This document shows, in pieces, positions 17,260-27,494 of a stretch of DNA of 64,000 nucleotides (position 1 is its first letter; every line of letters starts with the position of its first letter). The notes beneath the pieces were generated by a model. It ran no database searches. It was not told where the DNA came from and saw nothing but the letters and a program-made list of their open reading frames with translations. Source of the stretch: Emticicia oligotrophica DSM 17448 (GTDB taxonomy: Bacteria; Bacteroidota; Bacteroidia; Cytophagales; Spirosomataceae); contig NC_018748.1 in the NCBI RefSeq assembly GCF_000263195.1, forward strand, positions 4,734,159-4,798,158, in the 5' to 3' direction. The position numbers were made by a program, and so were the translations under genes.

Positions 17260-17544
17260 ATGAACGAAAGATTTTCAGCAAGTACACTCAAAAACCCTTT
17301 AATGCCCGATGAAGTTATTTTCAGTGAAAAGGGTGTGACTTTCAAAGAAAGAAAAGTTTTAAGTAGCACCGAAAACTTTGTTTTCTATAACGATATTGCA
17401 GGCGTTGAAATAGACTCGGGGATGTTTTTTTCAACTATTAGAATCAAAGCAAGAGCTCGCGAACAAGAAATTGTAATTGAGAACTTTGCGAAGTCTGATG
17501 CACGAAAAATAAAAGAATTAATTCTTGAACGTGCAAGACACTGA
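17260..17544 (+). CDS. Small conserved-type protein, possibly PH-like fold
   Basis: This 94-residue protein has no signal peptide or membrane segment. The text runs as short strands ('EVIFSEKGVTFKERKVL', 'NFVFYNDIAGVEID', 'STIRIKARAREQEIVIENF') followed by a C-terminal helix ('KSDARKIKELILERAR'). This arrangement is seen in bacterial PH-like domains. I do not recognise a named family. It lies between rsmG and the tRNA-Asn promoter. Confidence 0.6.
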   Translation: MNERFSASTLKNPLMPDEVIFSEKGVTFKERKVLSSTENFVFYNDIAGVEIDSGMFFSTIRIKARAREQEIVIENFAKSDARKIKELILERARH

Positions 17545-17601
17545 ATATCAGTTAACTAAAAAAAACTTTCAAAAAAAGTAAAAAAATATTCAACGGAGGT
17601 C

Positions 17602-17632
17602 TTGACAAATAAAAATAAAAGCTATACCTTTG
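17602..17632 (+). promoter_or_regulatory. Strong consensus promoter of tRNA-Asn
   Basis: TTG at 17602-17604 and TACCTTTG at 17625-17632 are 20 bases apart, a textbook Bacteroidota sigma-A promoter. It lies about 50 bases before the mature tRNA. Confidence 0.8.
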
Positions 17633-17682
17633 CATCATGATTTCGGGACGAGGTAAACGAGAAACGAAATTAACAAAAGGAT

Positions 17683-17756
17683 TCCCGAATAGCTCAGTCG
17701 GTTAGAGCATCTGACTGTTAATCAGAGGGTCGCTGGTTCGAGCCCAGCTTCGGGAG
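17683..17756 (+). tRNA. tRNA-Asn (anticodon GTT)
   Basis: The 74-base cloverleaf has acceptor stem TCCCGAA (17683-17689) pairing with TTCGGGA (17749-17755). The D-arm contains AGCTCAGTCGGTTAGAGC. The anticodon stem TCTGA/TCAGA encloses GTT at 17717-17719, and the T-arm contains GGTTCGAGCC. The discriminator base is G, followed by CA rather than a full encoded CCA. Confidence 0.97.
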
Positions 17757-17762
17757 CAAGTT

Positions 17763-17799
17763 AAAAGCCTTATAATCAATAGATTATAAGGCTTTTTTT
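17763..17799 (+). terminator. Terminator after tRNA-Asn
   Basis: A perfect 15-bp stem (17763-17777 with 17782-17796) has a four-base loop and runs into seven T residues, six bases after the tRNA. Confidence 0.9.
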
Positions 17800-17998
17800 A
17801 TTATTAATCAAGATTTTAAAGTACAACTAGCAATACAATTAGCAATACACAATTAATATGATAGGAAACTTAACCTTTTCCACAATAAAAGTATTTTCGC
17901 AAAAATTATTAAATATTATACTGATAATGGTATAATGCTTAATAATGACCCTCTTTTATTAACGGGAAGCTCGAAAATATTGGGTTCACACCCAAAAA

Positions 17999-18991
17999 CT
18001 ACTCAGGTATTATTTTAACTTCATTGGTCTTTTCTGAAATATCTCTTATTATTTTATCTAATTCATGTGCCGAATCTAAGAAGTAAGTAAAAAATTCTTG
18101 CCTTTCAAGTTCAGATAGGGACTCATCTTTTATAGAATTAACAATTCCCATCATTCTTGCCAATGGAGCTCTTACAACGTGAGACTGCATCCAAGCTATC
18201 TCTTGTAATTTTGAATTCTGTATTTCAATTGTATGAATATAGTCTCTTATTTTAGTAACATCATTAATTACTACTATCTGAGATTCTTTCCCTTTAAAAG
18301 TAATGTTTCTACGTTTTAATTCTACTTGAATGATTTCACCATTTTTCTTTTTATGTCGGCAGCTTCCTTCTATTAATTCTTGACTTATACAAAGATTATA
18401 TTGCTCGCATTCTTTATGCAAAATATCACTTGTGGTCATAGCTAAAAACTCGCTTTTACTGTATCCATAGTGTTCAATTGCAGCAGCATTGACATCTTGA
18501 AACTGTAAAGATTCAGAATCATATACCCACATAGGTTGAGGACTTAAATGAAATAAATCACTATACCTTTTTTCCGACTCTTCAAGCTCTAATTCCTTTC
18601 TTTTTCGCTCAATCGTATATATAATATGTTTATACAAAGAGACCGAAGTAATATCATCCTTTAATAAATAATCTGATACACCTAAGGCCATAGACTTGAT
18701 GCCAAATTCAATATCTGAATAGCCCGTCAATACGATTACCGGTATTCCAGATGAAATTAAAAGTATTTCAGAAATCAATTCTTCGCCTTTCTTATCCGGC
18801 AACGATAAATCTAAAAGTACTATATCAAAATTATTGTTTTTGTCTTCTAAAATCTGTTTTGCTGTTGAAAAATTCTTCGCATGTTTGATAGTAAGCTCTG
18901 TAATCTGTTCCTCAAGGTACTCATTTATTAAGATAAAATCGCCCATATTATCTTCAATCACAAGTACAGTAAGTTTTCTAAAGTATTCCAT
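17999..18991 (-). CDS. REC-PAS protein ending in a histidine-containing dimerisation-like segment, no ATPase domain
   Basis: This 330-residue protein has a receiver domain (about 8-125, acidic pocket 'VIEDN' and phospho-Asp in 'IVLLDLSLPDKKG'), a PAS domain (about 140-260, 'SEKRYSDLFHLSPQPMWVYDSE'), then a coiled segment with 'WMQSHVVRAPLARMMGIVN' (about 268). This last motif resembles the DHp box of Bacteroidota PAS kinases, including a candidate phospho-His. The protein stops about 45 residues later without N, G1 or G2 boxes. It cannot autophosphorylate alone and may be a phosphotransfer or decoy protein. Its REC-PAS part is closely similar to that of the kinase at 25316. Confidence 0.85.
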   Translation of the reverse strand: MEYFRKLTVLVIEDNMGDFILINEYLEEQITELTIKHAKNFSTAKQILEDKNNNFDIVLLDLSLPDKKGEELISEILLISSGIPVIVLTGYSDIEFGIKSMALGVSDYLLKDDITSVSLYKHIIYTIERKRKELELEESEKRYSDLFHLSPQPMWVYDSESLQFQDVNAAAIEHYGYSKSEFLAMTTSDILHKECEQYNLCISQELIEGSCRHKKKNGEIIQVELKRRNITFKGKESQIVVINDVTKIRDYIHTIEIQNSKLQEIAWMQSHVVRAPLARMMGIVNSIKDESLSELERQEFFTYFLDSAHELDKIIRDISEKTNEVKIIPE

Positions 18992-19000
18992 TAAAGCAAA

Positions 19001-19435
19001 TTATTTTGAATTAGGAGGTAAAGAAACGATACTAAACCAAAAATCAGCAATTTTCATAACGGTTGTTATGAAGTCGTTGACTTCAAATGGCTTCGTAATA
19101 TAACAATTAGCAAACCCCTTGTAAGCTTTCTCAATATCAATTTCTGAAGATGAGGTGGTGAGCATAATTACAGGAATTTGTTTGAGTGACTCTGTATTTT
19201 TTATAAAACTTAGCACTTCATGACCATTTCGCTTGGGTAAATTAACATCCAGTAAAATCAAATCTGGTAAATCTTCCGCAGCATATTTACCAGATTGCAT
19301 TAGAAAATCAATCGCTTCATTCCCATCTTTAATAACACTAACTTTGTTACTAATTCTTCCTTCCTCTAAAGCATCCATAGTGAGTAAAATATCGCCTTCG
19401 TTATCTTCCACTAAAAGTATATGAATGGGTTTCAT
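19001..19435 (-). CDS. Stand-alone response regulator (Rcp1/CheY-like)
   Basis: This protein of about 144 residues is a single receiver domain with the acidic pair in 'LLVEDNEGDILL', the phospho-acceptor in 'LILLDVNLPKRNGHEVL', and the Thr and Lys switch residues in 'VIMLTTSSSE' and 'CYITKPFE'. There is no output domain. This branch is typical of regulators paired with PAS-rich or phytochrome kinases. The ATG at 19435 overlaps the -1-frame stop codon of the giant kinase as TGATG, indicating translational coupling. A TTG start at 19438 would add one residue. Confidence 0.9.
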   Translation of the reverse strand: MKPIHILLVEDNEGDILLTMDALEEGRISNKVSVIKDGNEAIDFLMQSGKYAAEDLPDLILLDVNLPKRNGHEVLSFIKNTESLKQIPVIMLTTSSSEIDIEKAYKGFANCYITKPFEVNDFITTVMKIADFWFSIVSLPPNSK

Positions 19436-19540
19436 CAATGTATTTCCTGTTTTGGTATTGTAAAATAAAATGTACTTCCTTTGTTTGGCTCAGATTCGAG
19501 CCAAATTCTACCACCTAAATTTTCAATTATTTTTTTGTAA
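19435..19540 (-). other. Frame change at an A7 run near the kinase 3' end, with intact tail in the -1 frame
   Basis: On the minus strand the kinase reads ATT-ACA-AAA-AAA-TAA and stops at 19529-19527. In the -1 frame the sequence continues without a stop for 31 more codons ([13 protein letters not shown]...GSTFYFTIP...), which is the expected end of a kinase ATPase domain. It ends at TGA 19437-19435, overlapping the response-regulator ATG. The run at 19536-19530 forms the heptamer A_AAA_AAA directly before the stop. A one-base deletion, a sequencing error or programmed slippage would all explain it. Confidence 0.85.
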
Positions 19541-22500
19541 TGGCCAAACCTATGCCCGTTCCTGAATAGTCATCTTTATTGTGTAATCGTTGGAAAATAA
19601 TAAAAATCTTGTCAAAATATTGTGAATCAATACCTATACCATTGTCTTTTATTGCTATCATCCACTCATTGTTCACTGATTCAACAGTGATTTTTATTTG
19701 GGGTACTACACCTTCAATATTAGTTACATATTTTAAACTATTAGAAATTAAGTTTTGAAACACCTGACGCATCGAACTTTTGGAAGCCTTGACCGTCGGA
19801 AGTGTATCTAAATGAATAATCGCTTTTTTCTCTTTTATTTGCTTTCTATAAAGAATAAGGATATCATTCACCAAATCATTTAGATTTACCAATTCTTGCT
19901 TATCTTCCATTCTTCCGACCCTTGAAAACTCAAGCAAATCTAGAATAATTTGTCTCATTCTTTTGGCACCATCAACAGCAAAGTAAATATACTGCTTACC
20001 TTTTTCATCAATCACATCTTTATATTTCCTTTCAATTTGCGACAAAAAGCTGGTAATCATTCGCAGAGGCTCTTGCAAATCATGCGAGGCAACATAGGCA
20101 AACTGTTCAAGTTCTGCATTGGAGATAAGTAATTGTTGAACATTTTTTAGAAGTTCTTTATTAACAGCCTCTAATTTTTGCTCAGCTAATTTTCGTTCGG
20201 TAATATCTCTTCCGATACCTAAGAGTCCCATTACATTTTTATTATCATCATAAACAAGCATTTTAGAAGTAAGGTACCACGATAATTGACCGTCATTGCT
20301 CATAAATGATTCTTCATAGTCAAGAACCGATTTACCTGTTCTTAAAATCTCCAAATCTTGCTCGTAACCAACACACGAAGGCTTATTTGGATAAATTTCG
20401 GCATCTGTTTTACCCAAAACCTCCTCTTCACTAGAAACCCCTTGCAAGCGTAAATCAACTTTATTACTAATCAATTTTCGTGCCTTTGTATCTTTGAAAA
20501 AGATAGAATCTGGTAAATTATCTATCAAGGTTCTTAGAAGTTTCCTTTCTGATTTTATTTTCTGTTCATTCAGTTTTCTTTCGGTAATATCTCTAATAAA
20601 AACAGTTAGTCCATTTTCAGAAGGGAAAGCATTCGCTTCAAACCATTGTTCTGTAAGGTTAAGATGCTCTTCAAATCTTACTACGACATTTTCAGCAACT
20701 GCTCTTTTATACTCAATATAAAATTTTGTATCAAGCATAAATGGAAACTGCTCCCAAATGTTTTTACCAATGATATCAGTTCTATTAACCTCAGTTAACA
20801 CTTCCATTTCTTTATTCCAATAGGTAACTACCCAATTTTTATCCATAGAATAAAAACCGTCTCGGATACTTTCGAGGGTCGTTATTACCTTATTGTTAGC
20901 TTCTATTAGGTCTCGCTCATAATTCACTTTTTCCGTAATGTCACGCTCAATGGCAATCCAATGAGTAAACCAACCTTTTTCATTAGCTACGGGAGTTACG
21001 GTGAAATTCACCCAAAACTCTTCTCCATTTTTTTTGTAATTAATCGTACTTACTTCACAAGATTCCCATTTTCGAAGGGCTTGGCTTAGCCTTGCTAATT
21101 CTTTAAAGTCAGACTTAGGTCCTTGTAATATTCTAGGTGTTTTTCCAATGATTTCTTCAACTTCATAACCTGTCATTTTTGTAAAAGCCTTATTGGCATA
21201 CATAATTTTAGGCCCGGGCTCATCAAATGGTTCTGGCTCAGTAATCAAAATAGCATCATTAGCATTAATAACAACTGATTCGAATAGTTTTAATTGCTGT
21301 TCTCTTTCATTACGTTCGGTAATGTCTTGCATTGCTCCAACCATTCTGATAGCTTTTCCGTGATTATCTCTCAGAATGAAGCCTTTATCCATCACATAAG
21401 CGTACTTACCATCTGCTTTAAGGTAACGATATTCATCTTTCCATTTTATAGTATCACTCTCTATAGCTGCATGCATACCACTCAAAACTCTATCAGCATC
21501 CTCAGGATGTAAATAAACACTCCAAGAATCAATGGATAATGATGCACTGTTTACTTTATGACCAAATATTTTTTCAAAACTACCTCCTCTGAAAAACGAA
21601 TTACTAACTAAATCCCAATCCCAAATGGCGTCTGAAGTAGCTTGCGTTACAAGGTTGTAACGTTCATTACTCAAAATAAGTTTTTTCTCTGCCTTAACCC
21701 TTTCTGTATCATCAATTACAGTTGAAATTATTAAATTTTGTTCAGGGACAGGGATATTTGTTACACGGACTACCTTTTGTTCTCCTTTTTGTGTAGTAAT
21801 TTGAACACCTTCCCAGCCCATTCGACTCAAATCTCCACTACTCATATCTGACTTAAATTGCTCCAAAACTCTTGTTCTGTACGCTTCATTAGGGAAAACT
21901 TTCTCAAAAAAAGTTGATCTATCTATAAGGGATTCTTTTGACCAGCCATAAATTTCCTCAAACTTCTTGTTTATCAAAGTATTAACACCATCATCAATTT
22001 TATCAACAGATATACCTATTGGTAGATTTTCTAAGGCTGTTTCGATGAAAGAGTTACGTTCTTGTAAATCAATCTGTATTTTTTTCTTTTCAGTAATATT
22101 TTGGATTGTCCCTTCAAGAGCAATGACACGCCCTATTTCATCAATCACCTCTTTTCCTCTAATATGAATCCATTGCAGTGTTTTTATTCCTTTACCAACA
22201 ATAATTCTAATCTCAATATCAATTTCACTTTCTCGGTTAAAAGCGGCATTCTCAGCATTTTGATAAAGTTGTTTATCATCAGGATGGATAGCATTTAGCC
22301 ACGAATCATAATTTATTTGACATTCTTCCTGAATACCAAAGACAATATAGGTTTCACTAGAAGTTGAAAAATACCTGTTTAAGTCTAATTGCCAATAAGC
22401 TAATTTTGCAATGATGGTAGCAGATCTCAGCTTAGCTTCATTTTCTTTTAGTTCTCTAAGTGCCCTTTCCTGCTCTGTCACATCTTTGATTTGAGTCAAC

Positions 22501-24695
22501 CCTACTTTTTTACCTTCTAACTCTACCAAATGCCCTGTAACCTCTACTACGATTATTTCACCACTTTTCTTTGAGTGTCTTGCAATGGTGCGTTTAATTT
22601 CACCAAATGATTCTTCACTACTTGTTATATCAAGTATGAAAGGTAATTCTTCTGCTGGACGTATATCTTTTAATGATAACCGTAGAAACTCTTCTCGTTC
22701 ATAGCCATATAAATATAATGCTTCGGCATTACAATCAATGATTTGTAAAGTCTCAAAGTCAAAAATATACATGGGGGCAGGATTATTCTCAAAAAGATAT
22801 TTATAACGATACAATGACTCATTCAGACGAGCTTCATTGGCTTTTTTCTCAGTAATATCTTTAGCAGTACAGTATAATACACCTTCTTCACTTTCTTTTC
22901 TAATAGTCCCTAAAACATCAATCACTCTTCCATCTTTGTGCACGTAGCGGTTCTCAAGAATGCAAGTATTATTTATACTATCCAAATTATTTATCATTTC
23001 TATTGATCTGGGTAAATCTTCTGGATAAACAAAATCAAAGCTAGATTTTCCGATAAGTTCCTCTGGATGATAACCTATTAGGTTATATGCTGCCTCATTG
23101 ACATTGGTAAATATACCCTTATTGTCAATCGTGCAAATGACATCTAAGGATAAAGACATAATATTATTGAGCCTGTGAAGTATTTCATCTTTGGCTCTTT
23201 CAGCTTTTACTTTTTCAGTAACAACTTTTGAAAGAACAGAATAACCAATTTGTAAGGCATTATCATTAAAAATTGGATTTATATAAACCTCAAAAATTTG
23301 CAATTCATCAAATATGGTTTCTTCATACATAAAGGAGATTGCTTTACCCACTGATGCCTCACTAAATTTACTTCGTAGAAAGTCTTTTTTATCGAAAGCA
23401 AAATTTTCAATCAAATTCATTCCTTTTTGAGGAGGCCGCCCTATTAAATAAATAGATGCATCAACCAATGCCTTATTGAATGTAATTAGGTTTAAATCCA
23501 TATCTAATGAATAGACAACATCAGAAATGTTATCTATCAAGGCCCTGTATTCTACTCTCTGTTCTTCTTCTTTCTTTTTTAGATATTTTTCTTGGGTGAT
23601 ATTGTTCGCAAAAATTGTAACACCAATTAATTGTTTATTTTCATTGAAAATAGGATTAACGGCCACTTCGAATAAAACATTTTCGTTATTAAAAATAAAA
23701 TGATCTTCAAAAACACACCTTCCCTCATTTATTACCCTTTTTAAAACATTTGTATATTTTTCTCTTTTGTGTTCTCCATAAAGCTTTAAAATATTCATCC
23801 CAGGTTCTAGTTTTAAACCTGTCAAAGAGAAAACCAAACTAGATAAAGTTGAATTAAAGGTAATCAGATTAAAATTTAAATCAAGTGAATAGACAAGTTC
23901 AGGTATATTCTCAATAAGAGCTTTAAAATGCAACTCTTGATCTTTTTGCTTTTTATCTATTTCTATTAGGGTAGTTTCATCTATTACAGTAACAAAAACC
24001 CCAACAACTTCGCCAAACTCATTCAATATTGGCTCATCAATAGATTTTAAATTTATGGTTGAACCTGTCTCAGTGGTAACTTCCGGGTTAAATTCAATTT
24101 TACTTCCATGTAAAACAAAATTGTATTTTTCTTTAATAAATTCTTTGCGTTCAGGAAGAACTAAATCCAAAAACGACATTCCTTTCTTTAAATCACGCTT
24201 TAATAAATCTTTTGCTTGTTTGGCAAATTTTTCGTTAAATGAAATCAGATTTAGATTCTTATCAATGATAGCATAAGATTCCTTTGTGTATTTTTTAAAT
24301 AACTCTAATCTCTTCTTAGTATCTTCAAAGTAATTATTATTGAGAAACTTATACGATTGAATGATAGCGTTAATTTCTTGATTTTCATCAAAAACAGGTA
24401 TATTCTCAAGTTCAATCTTTTGTTCGGCAGTATTTTTTACAAATATTTTATGTGTTTGTTTTGTACTAATTACTTGAAGTAATGATTGCTCAAGAGCGAC
24501 AAAATCTAGCTTATTATCAGCAAAATAAGTAAGGATACTTTTCCCAACAAGCTCATTGGCAGTCATTTTTGTTTCTTGTTGGTAAGCTAAATTCACACTT
24601 TGAATAGTAAATGTAGAATCCACTGAAATTAAAAGACTTGGTGCTGGAAATGCATTAAAAATGTTAGTTGCAAAATTTTGTGACATAAATTTCAT
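19527..24695 (-). CDS. Giant sensor histidine kinase with about 12 PAS domains (3' end frameshifted)
   Basis: The ORF has 1722 residues and no transmembrane segment, so it is a cytosolic sensor. About 12 PAS modules follow each other from residue 10 to about 1520, each ending in 'DITE'-type PAC motifs ('[16 protein letters not shown]' and 'ITERK' are repeated themes). A HisKA domain with '[19 protein letters not shown]' (about 1550) and an ATPase domain with '[10 protein letters not shown]', 'KDNGIGID' and '[11 protein letters not shown]' follow. The ORF stops right after the G2 box; the missing 31 residues lie in the -1 frame. The partner regulator follows immediately. Such PAS stacks usually sense redox, light or small ligands; which ones is not visible. 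Confidence 0.9.
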   Translation of the reverse strand: MKFMSQNFATNIFNAFPAPSLLISVDSTFTIQSVNLAYQQETKMTANELVGKSILTYFADNKLDFVALEQSLLQVISTKQTHKIFVKNTAEQKIELENIPVFDENQEINAIIQSYKFLNNNYFEDTKKRLELFKKYTKESYAIIDKNLNLISFNEKFAKQAKDLLKRDLKKGMSFLDLVLPERKEFIKEKYNFVLHGSKIEFNPEVTTETGSTINLKSIDEPILNEFGEVVGVFVTVIDETTLIEIDKKQKDQELHFKALIENIPELVYSLDLNFNLITFNSTLSSLVFSLTGLKLEPGMNILKLYGEHKREKYTNVLKRVINEGRCVFEDHFIFNNENVLFEVAVNPIFNENKQLIGVTIFANNITQEKYLKKKEEEQRVEYRALIDNISDVVYSLDMDLNLITFNKALVDASIYLIGRPPQKGMNLIENFAFDKKDFLRSKFSEASVGKAISFMYEETIFDELQIFEVYINPIFNDNALQIGYSVLSKVVTEKVKAERAKDEILHRLNNIMSLSLDVICTIDNKGIFTNVNEAAYNLIGYHPEELIGKSSFDFVYPEDLPRSIEMINNLDSINNTCILENRYVHKDGRVIDVLGTIRKESEEGVLYCTAKDITEKKANEARLNESLYRYKYLFENNPAPMYIFDFETLQIIDCNAEALYLYGYEREEFLRLSLKDIRPAEELPFILDITSSEESFGEIKRTIARHSKKSGEIIVVEVTGHLVELEGKKVGLTQIKDVTEQERALRELKENEAKLRSATIIAKLAYWQLDLNRYFSTSSETYIVFGIQEECQINYDSWLNAIHPDDKQLYQNAENAAFNRESEIDIEIRIIVGKGIKTLQWIHIRGKEVIDEIGRVIALEGTIQNITEKKKIQIDLQERNSFIETALENLPIGISVDKIDDGVNTLINKKFEEIYGWSKESLIDRSTFFEKVFPNEAYRTRVLEQFKSDMSSGDLSRMGWEGVQITTQKGEQKVVRVTNIPVPEQNLIISTVIDDTERVKAEKKLILSNERYNLVTQATSDAIWDWDLVSNSFFRGGSFEKIFGHKVNSASLSIDSWSVYLHPEDADRVLSGMHAAIESDTIKWKDEYRYLKADGKYAYVMDKGFILRDNHGKAIRMVGAMQDITERNEREQQLKLFESVVINANDAILITEPEPFDEPGPKIMYANKAFTKMTGYEVEEIIGKTPRILQGPKSDFKELARLSQALRKWESCEVSTINYKKNGEEFWVNFTVTPVANEKGWFTHWIAIERDITEKVNYERDLIEANNKVITTLESIRDGFYSMDKNWVVTYWNKEMEVLTEVNRTDIIGKNIWEQFPFMLDTKFYIEYKRAVAENVVVRFEEHLNLTEQWFEANAFPSENGLTVFIRDITERKLNEQKIKSERKLLRTLIDNLPDSIFFKDTKARKLISNKVDLRLQGVSSEEEVLGKTDAEIYPNKPSCVGYEQDLEILRTGKSVLDYEESFMSNDGQLSWYLTSKMLVYDDNKNVMGLLGIGRDITERKLAEQKLEAVNKELLKNVQQLLISNAELEQFAYVASHDLQEPLRMITSFLSQIERKYKDVIDEKGKQYIYFAVDGAKRMRQIILDLLEFSRVGRMEDKQELVNLNDLVNDILILYRKQIKEKKAIIHLDTLPTVKASKSSMRQVFQNLISNSLKYVTNIEGVVPQIKITVESVNNEWMIAIKDNGIGIDSQYFDKIFIIFQRLHNKDDYSGTGIGLAITKK

Positions 24696-25315
24696 GGATT
24701 AAACTTACTCTCTTTAAAAAAATAGGCTATTTTAAAATGCATTATCAGCATCTGACCAGCGTTATATGCTTGGTGGTTTATCTACATATTCTATAAAATT
24801 GCAGATAATTTTATTATTTCACTCAAATCAGTCTAAAACTTAGATACAGGTCATTCAGAAAATGCCTATTGAGTGTTTAAAAAAACAATAAAACATGAAC
24901 AATAGACATATTTATATCTAAAATAAAAAATAAAACCTGATATCTATCATGTTTTGATATGAATTTAAAGAGTAGTGGATTGCTTGAAGATAAAAAACCT
25001 CAGGAAATACACTTCTTTTAATCAAAAATTTTAGTTCACGGTTAGTAAAGTATATTTAGGAATTTGTTTTGGGGTATAATTGCTAATTAATTCATAGAAT
25101 TTGGTCAAAAATACCTACACAGCAATTTTTATGAAAATACAATGGGTTGATTTTCAATTTCAAATAGCCAGTTTGAATAGCAACAAATGTTTTTCACAAC
25201 ATTTGTATTTTTAAAAAGAAGGGGCTTTTAAAGATTCTAAAAGTACTTTTTGGGAATTTGAAGTGCAAATTTATTTGAAAAGCTTAAGTAAACAATAAAA
25301 TATTTCACATATCTA
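24696..25315. other. AT-rich intergenic region between two kinase genes
   Basis: These 620 bases contain no convincing ORF, tRNA or terminator on either strand. The segment upstream of 24695 must hold the promoter of the giant kinase, but no TAnnTTTG element is convincing. The part near 25315 is the 3' flank of the LytS-type kinase gene. Confidence 0.5.
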
Positions 25316-26779
25316 TCATCCCAACTCATCTGTTATTTGTTCAAAACTTATAATAACCTCAGTGCCAGTCGGATTTTGATTGTCATCGTAACAATCAATA
25401 ATTTCAACATTAAAATTTCTGTCAGAATACTCGTTTAAGAGTTCGATTCGCTTATTATTGATACCCATTGCCATCGATTTTTTATTTGAATTGGCCTTAC
25501 TTAATTTTTCTGAGTGTGAAGATTTTCTTCCCACACCATTATCTTTAACTTTACAAGTAACAAGACCATTATCAAGGCCTATATCAATCATCAATTTGCA
25601 AGGATAATTTGCATTGGAAAAACCATGTATAATGGCATTTTCCACATAAGGTTGTAGAAGCATTGGTGGAATGAATTGGCTTCTCCATTTAAAATTTTCA
25701 GAAATTTGAATGGTAAAATCTAAGGTTTGCTTGATTCTTTTTTGAGAGATTTTGATATAACTTTTTAGAAATGTTATTTCATCAAAAAAAGAAATATAGG
25801 GTGAATTTGAGTTTTCGAGCACTTGTCGCATCATCTGCGAAAACTCAGCGATATTTTGTAATGAATCTTTTATCTCACCTTTAAGAATATAATATTGAAA
25901 AGAATTTAGGGTATTAAAGATAAAATGAGGGTTCAATTGAGAACTAAGTAATTGTGACTGAAAGCGAGCACTTTGCTGTTTCTCTAATTGCAGCGAATTG
26001 ATTACTTGAATTTTATCGGTAATATCAAAGGCAATAATTGATTTACAAACGGTGTTATTTATCGTAATTTGGTTACAATAAATTTCTACCTCCAATGCTT
26101 CTTTTGACTTTTTATAATGCGTAAAACGGCCGACAAATACATTTTCCTGATTTTTTTCATCTCTATTCAGTACCTCCATAAGTATAGACCCTTCCACTTC
26201 CTCTCCTATTTCTGCAAAAGTCATTTGTAATAATTCTTCTTCACTATAACCATATTTTTTAATGGCGGCTTGATTGACTTGTACAAAGGTTCTCGAATCC
26301 TGACTGTAAACCCACATTGGTTGTGGACTAAGATGAAAGAGATCGCTATAACGTTTTTCTGAAGCGGCTAATGCCAAAACTGATTTTTTACGCTCAATGG
26401 CGTATAAAATACTTTTGTAGAGTAAAGTAACATTTATTTCCTCTTTTATCAAATAATCTGATACACCTAACGATAGTGACTTGATGCTAAATTCAATATT
26501 ATCGTAGCCCGTTAATACAATGATTGGACACTCAGAGGCTAATTCATGAATTTCTGAAATTAGGAGTTCACCACCTTTATCGGGCAATGAAAGGTCTAAG
26601 AGAATAACATGGAAAGGATTGGTATTTTCTTGAAGTATTTTTTTTGAATCTTTAAAGTTTGTGGCATGAGTTATAGTAACATTTTCCATTAATTCTGCTA
26701 AAAAATCAGTAATTAATGTGAAATCTCCGATATTATCTTCAATAATTAGTACATGATATGGCTTTTTATCCTTAATCAT
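25316..26779 (-). CDS. REC-PAS-LytS-type histidine kinase
   Basis: This 487-residue cytosolic protein combines an N-terminal receiver domain ('LIIEDNIGDFTL', phospho-Asp in 'VILLDLSLPDKGG'), a PAS domain ('SEKRYSDLFHLSPQPMWVYSQD', about 142-260) and a LytS/His_kinase transmitter. The transmitter has 'LSSQLNPHFIFNTLNSFQYYI' (phospho-His, about 283) and 'LQPYVENAIIHGF' plus 'KDNGVGR' in the ATPase part. Such receiver-led kinases are controlled by upstream phosphorylation rather than by membrane sensing. The REC-PAS half is a close paralogue of the one in the protein at 17999. The cognate LytR-type regulator is not adjacent. Confidence 0.92.
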   Translation of the reverse strand: MIKDKKPYHVLIIEDNIGDFTLITDFLAELMENVTITHATNFKDSKKILQENTNPFHVILLDLSLPDKGGELLISEIHELASECPIIVLTGYDNIEFSIKSLSLGVSDYLIKEEINVTLLYKSILYAIERKKSVLALAASEKRYSDLFHLSPQPMWVYSQDSRTFVQVNQAAIKKYGYSEEELLQMTFAEIGEEVEGSILMEVLNRDEKNQENVFVGRFTHYKKSKEALEVEIYCNQITINNTVCKSIIAFDITDKIQVINSLQLEKQQSARFQSQLLSSQLNPHFIFNTLNSFQYYILKGEIKDSLQNIAEFSQMMRQVLENSNSPYISFFDEITFLKSYIKISQKRIKQTLDFTIQISENFKWRSQFIPPMLLQPYVENAIIHGFSNANYPCKLMIDIGLDNGLVTCKVKDNGVGRKSSHSEKLSKANSNKKSMAMGINNKRIELLNEYSDRNFNVEIIDCYDDNQNPTGTEVIISFEQITDELG

Positions 26780-27494
26780 TCTCTTTCCACAAATTCTGAA
26801 AATAAATCATTTATTAGTCAGTTCAATGCAATTGTGATTTCTCTATGTTTGTACAAATATAATTATAATATGGAATTTCCAAATATTTTACGAATAAATA
26901 TAGATAGTTATTTGATATTGGAAATTTTAAAGTTCTTTCTTTTTTCACATTGAGTTTCATTCTTAGTTTAGATATCCGAATCATAACATTTAATTAATTA
27001 TAAAGTAGAAATCTTTTTCTAACTTTGTGTCATACTACTAAAATGCTCCTTTTTTTATTACTTATTTTCAAATAAGTAAAATTACTCATTAAAATATTAT
27101 TATTTTATTTAACACTTTTTTAATGACAATTTTATTGTTATTCGGTATTTAATACACCAATCTTTTAGATAATAAAAATGTAAAATATTCGAATTTTTAT
27201 TATTCGCTTTACCTGTTTTTTATTAAATTTAAGTTGTAAGGTTTTTAATATATTCTTAATAAACAAAGCAATATTTTATCTTACATTAGTACAATTTAGC
27301 ACAAGATTAAAACACATATTATTATACAAACCTAACATATACTTACATGGGAGACTTATGACTAAGTTATTGCTATGAGTAAATATCAATATTAGGATTC
27401 TAAATGAATAACTAGTTACTAACCTTAAATTTTTAATTTTTGAAATAAGCTCATAGTCTGAACTTGTCTGGTTTTCCTTTAAATCAACCGTGCC
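26780..27494. other. AT-rich intergenic region between divergent kinase and cpsB genes
   Basis: These 715 bases are very AT-rich and hold promoters for both flanking genes rather than a gene. A minus promoter lies at 26854-26883. TAACTTTG at 27020-27027 is a possible plus-strand -7 element, which would give cpsB a leader of about 460 bases. Short ORFs here have no codon bias or recognisable motif. Confidence 0.5.
26854..26883 (-). promoter_or_regulatory. Promoter of the REC-PAS-LytS kinase gene
   Basis: On the minus strand, TTTG (26883-26880) and TATATTTG (26861-26854) are 18 bases apart, close to the Bacteroidota consensus. Transcription would start near 26848, about 70 bases before the ATG at 26779. 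Confidence 0.5.

Noticed and set aside
17824..17848. Two near-identical 12-base units after tRNA-Asn as a possible integration (att) remnant
   Set aside because: No tRNA 3'-end duplicate and no integrase is present, so the repeats are most likely chance in AT-rich sequence.
26753..26953. Plus-strand 66-codon ORF in the kinase-cpsB gap
   Set aside because: It overlaps the start of the kinase gene antisense, contains AT-driven hydrophobic residues only and has no motif.
24696..27494. CRISPR array or tandem repeats in the long AT-rich gaps
   Set aside because: No regularly spaced direct repeats were found by eye; the gaps are only AT-rich.
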